Shown: piece by piece, positions 11,301 to 23,404 of the stretch
Numbering within the stretch: the stretch's first letter is position 1
How the letters are laid out: every line of letters begins with the position of its first letter
Source: Papio anubis
Lineage: Eukaryota > Chordata > Mammalia > Primates > Cercopithecidae
NCBI RefSeq assembly: GCF_008728515.1
Contig: NC_044977.1
Coordinates: 172,345,139-172,409,138 of the forward strand
Direction: 5' to 3'
Length of the DNA stretch: 64,000 bases
Made by a program: the position numbers and the translations under genes
The notes under the pieces: generated by a model
What the model saw: only the letters and a program-made list of their open reading frames with translations
What the model was told of the DNA's origin: nothing
The model's database searches: none

Positions 11301-12774
11301 AAAGTAAACTAGTCAAGTATGTTTCTTAAAGAGAAGGTGTATCAACTATTCTATAATAAAAGATATTTTGGATGCTATTCTTTAAACTTTATGATTTATT
11401 ATATACTAATCCCACCAAACAGTGGCCTAATCAAGTAACTTTAGGAGATATTTGCAAATTTTTTTTTTTGAGGAATAAACATTATTCAAAGTTAGGCATT
11501 CTTTGTTAAAATCTTATTTTGATAAAGGCAAGTGTCTTTTTACATATGCCTCAAAAATGTTAAAACTATGAGTATTACAGCTATATTCCATGAAGTATTC
11601 AACATGGAACAGAATTTGGGGTCTTATTCACTGAGCCACCCAGGACATGGAATTGATTCAAAACCATTTTCTGAGGAAAAGCTTGACTGGCTCTGCCTAT
11701 GGGTTAATGGCAAAAGGAAATCCTGTAAGTTACACAATTCTCCCTGTGCAGTTGAATTGCTTCCTTTCTTCCGAACATTGTGAATTGTGTAGCTGACCTT
11801 GTTTCCTTTTTCCCATTGGCTACTCACCATATTTTGGGTCATAAGTTCACACTATGATGTGCATTGTAAACGTCATTCCTGTTCTCTATTTATGTCCCTA
11901 ATGTGATTTTCTTTTTAGTTCTTCTTTTGCTTCACTTTTAATTTTTGCTATTTCTTGTATTTTAATGTCTCCTTATAAACTATTTTAAATTATTTCTGAA
12001 ATAAAGTGTTATAAAGATACATAGATGAGCGGGGGCTAAATAAAAAATAATATACATAAAACATGCAGGCTAGAAGTTATACTTCCTAATGAGTATAACA
12101 CCTAAAAAATATTTTATCTTGAGAGACCATAAACGTGTTGTAATTGATGTTGTCACTAACAAAAACATCTTTGAAACTTCTAGGTTTTCCTCCTCAGCTT
12201 TTGGCACAGTATGTAAATGTTTGTAAGATTTTATGGGTCATGATTGTAAGACTTCGTGGGTCATTGTGGTTTTTAGAAAAAAAATCCCCAAGTGTTTCAT
12301 GGTAAAGCCTGCTAACCTAAATGGCTCAGTGAGTTGGGTAATCAAGTTGACTTTTTTTCCCCCAAATATACGGTATATGTACATATGACAGTTTTAAAAA
12401 CGTTCTTAAAAAACTGGCATTGAAATTGTTTCCCAAGGTACAGCTTCAGAGGAGTTTGCATGACCGTTGGCATTGTTAGGTGAAGCGCATGCCCTTTGAG
12501 GAAGTCCATTAATTTGGATGTATTTGTTCTGATGTGTTTTTCTTCAAAAGCATCTCACCACCCCTACCCTACCCCCGAATCAAGAGAAAAAGAGAAGGTT
12601 TGGTGAAGTGTTAGTCATGGTAATTAACATATCACAAGAAAAGTATATATGGGACTCCCACTCATTTTTAGGAAATAGAGAAAATTGCTTGGGATCCTAG
12701 GCACGTCCCATCACTCTGTAATTCACCTACAATAGAGGATAGATGTGCTTTTTGTATATTCTAAGAGTATAGGG
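11301..12774. other. Unique sequence, no gene recognised
   Basis: AT-rich. Contains a diverged tandem pair ('ttgtaagattttatgggtca' / 'ttgtaagacttcgtgggtca') near 12219-12262. About 12370-12560 has no repeat signature and mixed composition; it would be worth a conservation check. Confidence 0.4.
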
Positions 12775-12834
12775 CTTCATACCTATATTTTCATAGGTAT
12801 GAAGTGGTATACCACTATTTTATAATAGTGGTAT
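12775..12834. repeat. Two adjacent perfect hairpins
   Basis: Stem 1 is CTTCATACCTAT (12775-12786) pairing with ATAGGTATGAAG (12793-12804) around a 6-nt loop. Stem 2 is ATACCACTATT (12809-12819) pairing with AATAGTGGTAT (12824-12834) around a 4-nt loop. The palindrome TGGTATACCA bridges them at 12805-12814. It lacks the T-tract or GC-rich stem that would suggest a terminator or classical small RNA. Confidence 0.9.
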
Positions 12835-13290
12835 TATGTAGTTATTTCTGGTTGGAAAACCTGAAACCATTTTTCCCCTGGTGAGTGACAATTTTTGAAA
12901 ATCTGCTCATGATCTAGTCTTTTAACTGCAGCCCAGCACGTCTCTTTTGCTAAATGTTTTATGTTTAATACCACTGCTACAGCACCATGACATCATAGAA
13001 TGTTATTACTTGAAAGGGCCTTAGAGATTATCCAGACTGTTGAGCTACAGGTAGGTATAGAACTATGTGACACACTGAGGTGTATCATTCAAGGGTTCAA
13101 TGCTTTGAACTGAATTCATATTCCAGCGTTGAAGTTGCTTTAAGAACACAAAACAAACTAAAAATAGTTAATACTGAGAAAGATTACTTAAGAGGATTCC
13201 AACTTCATCATAGGCAAGCTTAGGGGGCCCGTGGAACAAGAGACACAGATTGCCCCCACCCGAGACGATGGCAAAAGTAACAAGATAGTC
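12835..13290. other. No recognised feature
   Basis: Unique-looking. A short 'gaaagggccttagagattatcc' phrase near 13010 resembles an old LINE/MIR-type fragment, but it is too short to call. Confidence 0.35.
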
Positions 13291-13654
13291 TGTGCAATGT
13301 GGCCTATGTCCCCACCCAAATCTCATCTCGAATAGTAATCCCCATATGTCCAGGAAGGAACTTGGTGAGAGGTGATTGACTCATGGGGGCTGTTTCCCCC
13401 ATGTTGTTCTCATAATAGTGAGTGAGTTCTCATGGGTTCTGATGGTGTAAAAGTGTTTGGCAGTTCCCCAGCTGACTGTCTCTCTCTCCTGTCACCATGT
13501 AAGACGTGACTTGCTTCCCCTTTGCCTCCCACCATGATTTTAAGTTTTGGAGGCCTCCTCAGTTATGTGGAACTGTGAGTCAATTAAACCTCTTTTGTTT
13601 ATCTATTGCCCAATTTTAGGCAGTTCTTTATAGCAGCATGAAAACAGGCTAATA
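13291..13654 (+). mobile_element. MaLR solo LTR, MSTA-type
   Basis: Characteristic MaLR LTR wording runs in order: 'tgtccccacccaaatctcat', 'aggtgattgactcatggggg', 'catgtaagacgtgacttgc', 'gtgagtcaattaaacctc' (poly(A) signal region), and 'ttctttatagcagcatgaaa' at the end. No internal region follows, so it is a solo LTR left by recombination. Confidence 0.85.
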
Positions 13655-14699
13655 TGTGGTCCAAGATGATTTCTATGTCTAGGATGAAGGATAAGAAGAT
13701 AGATAATTAAACAGTGAAATTCAGATATTATCATGCAGCAGCTCTTGTGAAGAATATGGTAAAACATTAAAGCAGGGAATAGTGAGTCTTTTCTATGCAG
13801 ATAGATAGCTGAGTTGCATGTAGAGTTTCTCCTGACAAGGTTGATTTGGAGTTGCCAAAAGAAGTGCTCAGCACCTATTTAAATTAGATTAAGTAGGATT
13901 AAGAGTTGTCCTGTGGTACCAGCATCACAGCCTCTTGACACTGGACTGTAGGATATATCAGAAAGAAAGAAGTAGTCTAGTTGGCAAGGTAATCTAACTC
14001 ACTAATTTTACAGTTGAGAAAACCAAGAATAAAGAGATGACTAATAAAAATGAATCATTGTTGGGGCAAAGCTAAAACCATTAGCTGGGTCTCCTTCTAC
14101 TACTATTTCTTTTTAAGGATTTCTATTCGGAGAAAGAAAATACTCTTTGGTAACTATCCTGAGGTTCAAAACTTCCTGGACTTATTAATGTTGATGAATT
14201 CTCCTAGACTCTACTTTGTTGTGATTTCTTTATAACTCTCTGCAACATTTAAGATCTGCAACTACTTTTTCTAATTCTCTGTAAAAGAATGCTGCCTGCT
14301 ATGATGCTGCTCCCCTGAGGGGTATATTTCTGAGCAATTATCCTGCCCATCCTTTGCCCTCCTGCTTCATAAACATCAGTTAAAATGGGCCATAATTTAA
14401 TAGGAATGAAAGTTGATTAACCCTCAACTATCCTTTTCAGTGTTTGGTTTTTGAATTGTCTCTACTTATTAGTAATTTACTTTAAAAAAATGTCTCAATG
14501 ATGTTTTCTTTATTCCTAGAAGGACATGTGTGTGTGTAGGGGTGAGGGATGGCATATAGGTAGGAGGAGATAACTGGAGAAAATGGAAAAGAGGAACCAC
14601 ATTGACTTCTATTGTCCCTTTCCTGGCTCTTCAGTTTTGGGTCCCAAAAAGCTATTGACAACATTTGTTTGTGTATAAGAGCATTTATTTTAATATTAA
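13655..14699. other. No recognised feature
   Basis: Unique AT-rich sequence. The open frames here (up to 87 codons at 14482-14745 minus, which overlaps the MIR) have no domain. Confidence 0.4.
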
Positions 14700-14850
14700 A
14701 CAGACATGATTTGAAATCCCAGCTAGATGACCAAGGGTAAGTCACTTAACCTCTGTAAGATACTTTCCTTCTTTTATAACATAGAGATAGCAATAATGCC
14801 TATTTCATAGGACCATTGTGAAATAGGTACTCAATAAATGTTAGCTATTA
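14700..14850 (+). mobile_element. MIR SINE
   Basis: MIR core in sense: 'gatttgaaatcccagct', 'caagggtaagtcacttaacc', 'atagcaataatgcctatttc' and the 3' 'actcaataaatgttagctat'. Confidence 0.85.
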
Positions 14851-15319
14851 TTATAATCTTCTACCTTGAACAAGTAAATTTACTGCACGTTTAAAATATG
14901 TGCTTGGAATACTGAGTTTGGTGAAAAAGAGAATATATTATATGTTACACTAGAGCAATTGGAATATAGAAAATCATAGTGAATGCAATAGAAGATGTGG
15001 GCATTTGGCCATGAATGATTCATAAGACTTCATTTGGGTCAGGTAAAGATGCTCATTAGATTTGCTTTCCTGCTATAATCTGCATGGAATTGACACAAAT
15101 TGGAGTACAGTCCAGTCTCAATGACTTTCTTAGGGACCATGTCAATGCTGTACTTTTCTCCTCTTAATGAATTTTATCCCCTCTTCCCACAACCCCATTC
15201 TAGCATGTGGCCTAAACTGGAGTTGCCATCTTTTTAAATGACTCCATTTTCTGGGCAGGAGAATTGTTGAAGAGTGGGTGCTTACATTGAACTAGACTAC
15301 TCGTAGTTCTCTCTAAAGC

Positions 15320-15537
15320 AGTGATTCTCAACACAAGAATATTTTGCTACCCCACAGTAAAAGACATTTCACATTATAAACAATTTGTAATTGTTATGAT
15401 GGGGATGATTGGGGAGGCTATTGGCAACTACTGAGTAGGGGTAAACAATGCTACTAAACATATACAATGTCTAGGGCAGACCTCACAACAAAGAATTATC
15501 CAGTCCAAAATGTCAATAATGGTGCTGCTGAGAGACT
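15320..15537 (+). mobile_element. MER20 (hAT-Charlie)
   Basis: Nearly complete: starts CAGTGATTCTCAACAC, then 'attttgctaccccac', 'gacatttcacatt', 'ggctattggcaactac', 'tgctactaaacat', 'caacaaagaattatccag' and 'atgtcaataatggtgctg'. MER20 copies in other placental mammals can act as enhancers in uterine tissue; nothing in the sequence shows that this copy does. Confidence 0.8.
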
Positions 15538-15939
15538 TTGCCCTAAATATTTTTTCATTAGCAGCTGGTAGATGGGGGATTTATATCTCAAAACTGTAAT
15601 ATCAGAGAGTGATGTTTCTGGGACTATGTCCTTACTGTGTGCAGAAATCAGTGTAGAGAGAAGAAAGAGAGAGGCTTAACTTTGTTTAAGTCCACGATTC
15701 TAGTCGTTCTTAAAGCCAATTCCAAATTTCTTCTTTGTTTAAGGAGGTTAATAAAATATCTTGTTTTGTTTAAACTAGTTTAGGTTGAGTTTTTGTTACT
15801 TGTAACCTAATGGCTCTAATGCACTGGATAGGTATACTGAGTGCAACTCTGTATCTAATTTAATTAAGTGAGGATAATGTAGTAAAATTTAAGCTACTTC
15901 TTCTGTAGGGGTTGTTTCAGTGTTGCCATCTATTAGCTC

Positions 15940-16085
15940 TCACCCTTGGGCTATTCAATCTCTCAAGCTTTAATTTCCTCATTGAAAGTGAGTATATTAA
16001 TACCATGTGTACAGATATTAGGATATTTTATCTAAAGTGCTGAGCACGATGCATGGAATATGGTAGATATCTATTAAATGTAAAC
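15940..16085 (+). mobile_element. MIR SINE, 3' part
   Basis: 'tttaatttcctcattgaaag', 'tattaataccatgtg', 'aaagtgctgagcac' and 'tagatatctattaaatg' follow the 3' half of MIR. Confidence 0.6.
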
Positions 16086-16270
16086 TCTCTTCCTTTGCAT
16101 TGTTTAAATATTTAAAGAATAATTTGTTTTAAGAGAAATACTTGGGAGCATTCCTTGGTTGCTTGTTTTTGGATCTATTGGAATTTGGGATTTTGGATAC
16201 AAATCTTGAGATTTATAGGCAAGACTGACTTGAATTATTGGCAATTGACATAAAAGGGATTAAAAATGTT

Positions 16271-16286
16271 GAAAATGTAAAACATT
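16271..16286. repeat. 16-bp target-site duplication, left copy, of the young AluY
   Basis: GAAAATGTAAAACATT recurs exactly at 16493-16508. Sixteen matching bases indicate a recent insertion. Confidence 0.93.
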
Positions 16287-16492
16287 CCCGTCTCTACTAA
16301 AAAAATACAAAAAACTAGCTGGGCAAGGTGGCGGGCGCCTGTAGTCCCAGCTACTCGGGAGGCTGAGGCAGGAGAATGGCGTGAACCCGGGAGGCGGAGC
16401 TTGCAGTGAGCTGAGATCCGGCCACTGCACTCCAGCCAGGGCGACAGACCAAGACTCCGTCTCAAAAAAAAAAAAAAAAAAAAAAAAAGAAA
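16287..16492 (+). mobile_element. 5'-truncated AluY of Old World monkey type (AluYR-like)
   Basis: Starts within the left monomer at CCCGTCTCTACTAAA and runs to a long poly(A). Young Y bases ('ggtggcgggcgcctgtag', 'gaggcggagcttgcag') are combined with 'aaaaaactagctgggc' and 'gagctgagatccggccac'. I associate these with the cercopithecoid AluYR lineage, not with human AluY. It is flanked by perfect 16-bp duplications. 5' truncation is uncommon among young Alus. Confidence 0.9.
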
Positions 16493-16508
16493 GAAAATGT
16501 AAAACATT

Positions 16509-18884
16509 TAAAATGATAAAAATATAAAAATCTACAAAGATTGTATCCAGTTGCTGCCAAATGAATATGCATCTTTTCCTCTGAAGATTTTAGTGAGAGA
16601 GAATTGACCAGATACCCAGGACAGTGCCTCCTAACATTTAATATGTTGATAGTAGTTTCCACTTTCCGTGTCATCCATAATTTTTGAAACTATGAATTTT
16701 CAAACTATGAAGTTTTTCAAAAGAAACTTGATTTCTTTTCTGTTTGTTTCTGAATGTATTTATCTAACAGAATTCCTATGCAGTTCATATTTACTAAATT
16801 ACTACATCTTTCTTTTTAATGGCACAGCATCTCTGCCCTAGTGCTTTATGGTCAATTTTGGGCAGTCCTCAGAGAAAGCAAGATTAGGTAAGGCCAAATG
16901 GCTTCATAGAAGAGACTCTTGAAGTTTTGCAGCTAGAATAAAAGATAAAAGCCTGGCAAAAGAGTAAGCAGGAGTAATATGCTTTGAGGTGGATATGACC
17001 TAACCAAGTTTCCTGGAATATCTGAGGTCATAAATATGTGGAATTCCCATAATTATTCTTTTACGATAAATTTAAATGTTTGATACAACCAGGTTAGCTG
17101 GGTGTGTTTATCTTAAGTCATGAAGCAATATGCTTCGAAGTTTGGTGTTTCCAGTGGGGAAAAATGGTTTTATTCATTTTGAATGTGAAGTTAATTTCTG
17201 TCCAAACAGCTCTTGTTTTATAGGTATTTTTTTTCCCTGAAAATCTGTTCCCTTTGAAAATTTAAAAATTATAGCTCAGGGACCTAAAATGTAAATTTGT
17301 AACAAGAAGTAGCTTGATATAGTACAGTAATTTTAGAATTTTTTTTCTTTTTAATGTCACCAAGGACTTGTGTTTTGAAATTCTTGTCTAAACTGCATGC
17401 ATTAAACAATAAATAATTAGTTCCATCTGAGTTATTACTGGCTTTCCGTTTAAGCATGAATCCAGATTTAAATGAATGATCCAAGTTTACCATCACATTA
17501 TGATTATACATAAATCATTACATCAGTTATGATGCTACTACATAATGAAGTTAGATAAGTATACAGGCAATAAGCACCATTCATTGCTATGGGTAACGTT
17601 AGTTTAGCTGTCTCATTTTGGTCTACGTGAGCAGATTCTACTTAGAAAGGGGGGTGTCTTCTTTACATAATGGCACTTGTGTCAGAGTAAGATCCACCAA
17701 TCATATTCCAGAAAATTCTACCCTGAGGTAGCTTGTTATAATGCAGCAACTTCTTGAATCTTGTTCAGAAGCTTTGTGGAGCTTCTGGGCAGCATGAGTG
17801 TGACCATACTGAATTTACATAATTCCAGGTAAAAGGAAAGAAAGTTGATTTTTAAATTTGTCTTCCATACCTGTGTTATTAGAAGATTTCCCCTTAGATC
17901 TCTAGAATTATTGAAAATGACTTGTAAGCTTGTACTTTTCCTCATTCACTAACCTGGGACTCTAGGCTGGATATAACTGGTTTATCAGAAAGAACAAAAC
18001 AGAAACCTTTGAAGACTGTCTTTCTCATGTCAGCCCAGATATTAATAAGCTGGATGGTCCATGGCACCTTTTCCTACCTGTGAGCAACTTTAGTGTCACC
18101 AGATGTGAACATAAGGACTTTGAACTGGATGACACCACTGGGTCACACCCAGTACTAAAAAAAGTTTCTTTTCCCATGAGGTTGTTTTCTAGGGCTATAA
18201 ATCCACCCTGAAAGCTTTTATGTGATATTCTAAGAACTTTTCCATAGATATTTTGCTAGCTCCAGATATCCTCATTTACTTCATTACATTGTGGAACATC
18301 ACACAGAAAAAATGACAAGTTCCAAATTCTTTAAAGAATTGAGTGTAGGAGGAGAAATTTCCTCTCTTACAAATAGTATATCCTGAGCTAATCTGCTTTC
18401 ATTTATAATGCTGTTCTTAATCTCTTTGGAAATGGCAATCCATGTAGCCTGGTGAGGATCCGTTGGAGTATTTCTAAACATTTTTCTGCTTTTTATATGT
18501 AGGAGACCATGGTTTATGCTATTTTTATTTTTTCTCAAAATATAGACCATCTGCCTCAGAATAAATCAGAGAAGTTAAAAAATGCAGATTCCTCATAGTG
18601 TGACTGAATCAGATGTTTGGGAATCTTTATTTTTAATGGCTTATACTAAGACACACCAAACAAAGTGTGCAGTAATCTTTGTTTATTGAAACTGTTTTTG
18701 GTGCATTCTAATAAAATCATAATTTTTCCATTCAAATGGATGATATATATTGGTGAAGCTCCTTGGAAAACCGTGAAAAATGAGAGAGGAAAGGTAAATT
18801 ACCAATTTTCCAGCAAACATCCATCTGCCCCTAGTGTGGTTAAAAAAAAATCAACTTACAATAAAATAACTTGAAAAGTGACTT
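16509..18884. other. Unique sequence, no gene recognised
   Basis: About 2.4 kb of AT-rich DNA without recognisable transposons. Open frames of up to 83 codons occur on both strands, without domains or plausible splice context. It could be an intron or intergenic DNA; the sequence does not tell which. Confidence 0.45.
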
Positions 18885-19130
18885 TAGCTACTATTTATGC
18901 ACCTTTGCCACTTGCTAAGCATCATGCTAGTTATTTGACATATGTTATCTCCATTTAGTTTTCTCCACAACACAGAGATAGGGATTATTAATTTCTTCAT
19001 TTTGCAGGTGAGGGAGTCTAAGGCTTATGCAGGTTAATCAAAGTGATTTACAAACATTGTCACAGCTAGTGAAGTAGTGAGGCTACGACTCATTTTTATA
19101 GTAGTAGTCAGACTTGAATCCAGATTCTAT
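18885..19130 (-). mobile_element. MIR SINE, antisense, nearly complete
   Basis: Reverse MIR: 'acttgctaagcatcatgc', 'acatatgttatctcc', 'ttcattttgcaggtgagg', 'tcacagctagtgaag' and 'gacttgaatccagattc' in the expected order. Confidence 0.75.
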
Positions 19131-20394
19131 TTTACTGTGTAATTTGTGCTTTATTCTACATGTTTATGGTGGAACAAATAATAAATGATCATTGTTTTCT
19201 TCTACATAGACTCCTGGTATAGTTTCCATTGATCATGTGATGACAGGTACCAACTTCAGAGGATCCTGCTGTGGTGGCGATCAGTCTCAGGGCAGCCACC
19301 CGCAGCTGCTGCTGCTCCGTCTGTTGCTCCTGCAGCTTCCATATTGTGTGATGTGGCTCCAATATTTCATATGGCTTTAACATAAATTCCTGCCCTCCCT
19401 GGTTTCCTTAACCCTTTTCAGTTTCCCCTGCTAGCGTTGTTTGGGATCTGGTCATTCGTTCTTTAAATTGCCCTCATAACAAACTCCTTGCCTCCTGAGA
19501 AAAGGAGGAGAGTATCAGAAGTGGATGGCATTTTGACAGTGTGGGCAAAACAAGAAGAATTTTATTTCTGGCCCGAAGTAAATCCAGTGGTCCTAACAAA
19601 AATCTGAAAATTTATTCTCAATATGGCTTTCAAGGTTGGAGAAAGATATTTTGCTTATCTGTCCTTGATAAAATCTTCTATTTATATGCAACCAGTTTGT
19701 GCTCAAATCTACACCTTCAAATTAGAGTCAGGATGGAGTTTCACTGGCATCAATGTCTAGGCTAATTTGCCTGGGTGAAAGAGCTGTAATTTAATATTTA
19801 ATGAGAAGTTTATGGTATTAATTCTCATCTCAAGCTAGATTAATGAACTTGGTTTAGATGAGACAATCACTTTGCACTCATTACATAGGGCATTGCAAAA
19901 CTGCAACACCTTAATGCTTTTTCTCTTTATAACCTCATTTGTGTTTTGTTGACTCGACTTGAGGAACTATATTTTCTCCTCATTGTTCTTCAGTCTGTTT
20001 ACATTTGCAGTAGATTAAATTACTGGCAATTCTTTTTTCCCCTTTGCCAGTAACTTTGCCATTTCTTCCACTTGGCTTTCGACTTGACCATGTGACTTGG
20101 CTTGGCCAATGGGAAGTCAGCATATGTAAGACAATAAATATGCTTGTGTAGGTGTGAATATTTTTGCACCCCTGCCATCTCCCTGCGAAGAACTTCATCT
20201 GATGAGCCTGTGATCTAAGGAAGATTAGAGAGAAGTAGAGCAGCCCAGCAGATCTGTATCCTGAAGTAGAGCTGTTGTAGCTAACCCACAGAGTTTAAAG
20301 AATACAATAATTTTAAGACACTACATTTTAGGGTGGTTTATTACATAGCAATAGCTGACTGAGGCAATATTTTTCGAATCTATTTTTATGGTGC
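19131..20394. other. Unique sequence with a GC-richer CTG-bearing island
   Basis: Around 19245-19345 composition shifts to GC-rich, with clustered CTG triplets (antisense CAG). This gives a 64-codon minus-strand frame (19189-19383) with a Gln-rich stretch. I do not recognise the peptide. It may be a processed-pseudogene scrap or plain composition. The remainder is AT-rich and featureless. Confidence 0.4.
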
Positions 20395-20525
20395 AGTCAG
20401 GAAATCATTAGATAAAGAACCCAGAGATTTGAATTTTTATCACTATTCTACCAGTACCATTATGCAAATTACTCACCTTCTTGAATTTCAGTGTGTCCTT
20501 ATTGCTAAAACAGTTGCACTGAGGC
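20395..20525 (+). mobile_element. MIR SINE fragment (tentative)
   Basis: 'gtgcagtcaggaaatcatta', 'agagatttgaatttttatc' and 'tgcaaattactcacc' follow the 5' half of MIR loosely. Confidence 0.5.
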
Positions 20526-20618
20526 AGAGGAAGAAAGCATAGCCTCATTCAGTTCAGAATATCTCTGATGTGGAAATATCACAAAGTTGGTATTGGAGTA
20601 AAACTTCTAAAACAAAGA

Positions 20619-20650
20619 ACTGGCACACTTAACTCAATGAGTGTGCCAGT
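20619..20650. repeat. Perfect 11-bp hairpin
   Basis: ACTGGCACACT (20619-20629) pairs with AGTGTGCCAGT (20640-20650) around a 10-nt loop. Confidence 0.9.
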
Positions 20651-22569
20651 CTTCTGATATGAAATTTGTATTTTCTTTCAGTAGGAAATACACAGGTGTT
20701 CAGAACATTTATTGATATAAAAGCAGGGGCTTAGTGCGTATCTACCATTTTCTTTCTCATCATTTGTCTCTGGAAATCACCAGAGCCATGGATGATTTTT
20801 CCATTTATGCCTTATTCCTTTGATTGTTTATGATTTATTGGCTATTAGAAAAATCTAAATCCAGGTGATCATGGATTATGCGGTTATGGATAGAAGAGCC
20901 CCCATCACTGTCCTTTTTACCTCAATTTAACCAGTTTCACATTTCTGTTATCAAAATCTGAATGCTAAATTGCTTTCAGCTCAAACCAATTGCTAATTAG
21001 ATTTGTGGTTCATTAATGGAAAATTTCAGTGGTGGAGCTGCCTTGGGGCACAAACTGAGGTCCTGAATCTGTTTCTCTGCAACTGTCTTTGCTTTACCTT
21101 CCCTGTGTATTGTGTCAGTCCCCAGAGTAGCTTCCTCATGACCACAAGATGGCCATCAGCAAAAACTCAGGGCATATGCCTCTATGTCTATAGCATTTTG
21201 AAGAACAGAGCTTCTCAAGACTATTTGAATAAAAGTCATTATCCTCTCTCTCTCGATGAACCCTTTCAACTCAATCACTCGAGCAGGAGATAGAAATTTT
21301 CTTAATTGGCTTAAGTCAGTAGGAATATATTCTGGAGTTTGGGTCCTGTCAGTCCTACTCAAAATCACATTGCTGCTATACAATGGGGAAAGTGTGGGAT
21401 GAACAATGGGGAGGTAACTACACTGTCCCCTGCAAAGCAAAGTACGTACATTTAATTTATTTTAATGTGTGAAATAACTAAGCATATGTGCTGTAAATAT
21501 TCATTGAAATGGTTAACTGAGCTAACCCTTCATATAAGAACATTTTGGAATCCAAGTGCTGCAAGAATTCAATTTTGCTGAATTTTCTAGAACTTCCTAA
21601 GGTTAAGCCTTGCCACTGATATGACACACTGGACTTGCAAATGCATTAGGTTATGCAAAACATTGCTAACTTGTTCAACAAAATGCAGGAAAAAGGCTGT
21701 TCTCATCTTCCTTTGGCAGATTCTTCTCAAAATAAATATACTATAGTATTCTGAAGACTTGAGTAACAATTTGTTGGAAAGACAGTCTATATTTTCCAAA
21801 GAGACTCATTTACTTCACAATACTTATTTATCATTTACTCTTTACCAGACCCACTCCTAAGCACTTTGAAAATATAAACTCACCAATTTTGTTTTCTGTA
21901 GCTGCTTTAGGGTGGGTATAAATTATTAAGCTGTTAAATTTAACAGGACTTGATCTTAAAGCATGCCTTGCCCATAGAATAAATATGGGGTCCTGAAATT
22001 TTAGAAATGAAAAATTTGGATCTTGGAATTTTTATAATTGCTTTTACTAATTGGGCCAAGTTTTCTATATTTGAGCCCACTTGACTCTATGGAAGTACAT
22101 TCCCTATTATAATTTCACTGGGAAGGATATAATCAGTGTATGACCAACGAATTAGAACAGAGGTGTGCCTGGGGAATTACTTTAAGTTTTATAAGAATTG
22201 TTTAGTCTGCTAAATATTAAATCCTGTATATCACTCATAAATATATACTTTTCCTTGTGTGCTTTATATATAATATATTCTTTAAAATTTATCAGATTAT
22301 TTTGAATTGATCTTATGCTTTTTAATTCTAACTTTAATATTTTCAATCTAAAACATTAAATGAATTAAACTCCCTAATTTGTTATCCATTATCTATATAC
22401 AATCCTATTTTATTTCTGTATTTATTTAGTATATCTACAAAACTGACACAGAACCCCAGAACTGGTTCATTAACTTAAATCTACTATGTGCTCCTTCTTC
22501 ACAATATCTCCCTATTTTACCCCCAGAGGCAGTCACTATCTTGTTTTTGTGTTGCTCATTTCCATTGTT
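20651..22569. other. Unrecognised sequence
   Basis: The part at 21000-21430 ('cacaagatggccatcagc...') resembles an old interspersed repeat that I cannot name. The antisense-looking MIR phrase near 21830-21880 is too weak to call. Open frames at 21003-21293 (plus) and 21156-21440 (minus) overlap head-on and are unsupported. Confidence 0.35.
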
Positions 22570-22710
22570 TTATATATATATAAAATATATATATATAAAA
22601 TATATACATAATATATATATTATATATATAAAAATATATATAATATATAAAAAAATATATATAAAAATATATAAAATATATATATTATATATATATAATA
22701 TATATATATG
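22570..22710. repeat. AT dinucleotide microsatellite, about 140 bp
   Basis: (TA)n with frequent AAA interruptions. It is self-complementary, so it can form hairpins or cruciforms. It abuts an antisense L1 3' UTR copy. Confidence 0.95.
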
Positions 22711-22734
22711 CATACTATATGTTGTATCTATCCA

Positions 22735-22960
22735 TCTATCTTTTTTTGTATATATTTAAGATAAACAGCATGATGTTATGTTGTACATAGACATAGTGAA
22801 ATGGTTACAACAGTCAAGCAAATTAACATAACCATCACCCTGGCATAGCTACTTTTTTTTGTTGTAAGAGCACCTAAAAGTCTACTCTTGGCAAATTTTC
22901 AGTATATAATAATGTAATAATAATAATGAAATATAATATAATAATAACCATAAAATATTG
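22735..22960 (-). mobile_element. L1 3' UTR fragment, antisense (first copy)
   Basis: Matches the segment at about 23407-23600: both start TTTTTGTATATATTTAAGATA and share 'agtcaagcaaattaacat' and 'catcacc'. It is the extreme 3' end of an L1PB/L1MA-age element in reverse orientation. Confidence 0.7.
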
Positions 22961-22966
22961 TTAGAT

Positions 22967-23018
22967 ACTGCACTCCAGCCTAGGCAACAGACTGAGACCC
23001 TGTCTCAATAAATAAATG
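22967..23018 (+). mobile_element. Alu right-end stub
   Basis: Only the last part of the right monomer survives: 'actgcactccagcctaggc' through 'gagaccctgtctc', then an AATA-rich tail. Confidence 0.85.
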
Positions 23019-23404
23019 AGACTTCATGTGATATTCTAGGACTAAACATTATGGCCCTGGATTTTAAAATGTTAAAATCTACTAACTTGGGTAAAATTGA
23101 ACTATGTAAAAGCTTAAGATAAATTTGTTTCTGTAAAAGCCAATCCAAAAAGCAGATGTATATTGCCAAAATAAAAATTTGCCTAACTCACAGACTGTCT
23201 TGGGGTGCTAGCCTGGCCGGGTTTTGTAACAACAATCGGCATCGCCATTTTTATTATCATAGCAGCTAACTTCTATGAGCATTAACTAAATTGCAAGAAC
23301 TGTGTTAAGATGACTTACTTGCATTTTCTTTGATTCTTCCATCTTATTGGAAAAGAACAATACTTTCTTTTATGAGGTGATTATCTGTGTATGTATGTAT
23401 GTAT
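23019..23404. other. Spacer between two L1 3' ends
   Basis: Unique sequence with a possible MIR trace near 23270-23340. It ends in a short (TATG)n run at 23389-23407. Confidence 0.4.

Noticed and set aside
12775..12834. microRNA precursor or transcription terminator
   Set aside because: Stems of 11-12 bp are too short for a canonical pre-miRNA, and intrinsic terminators do not apply in this genome.
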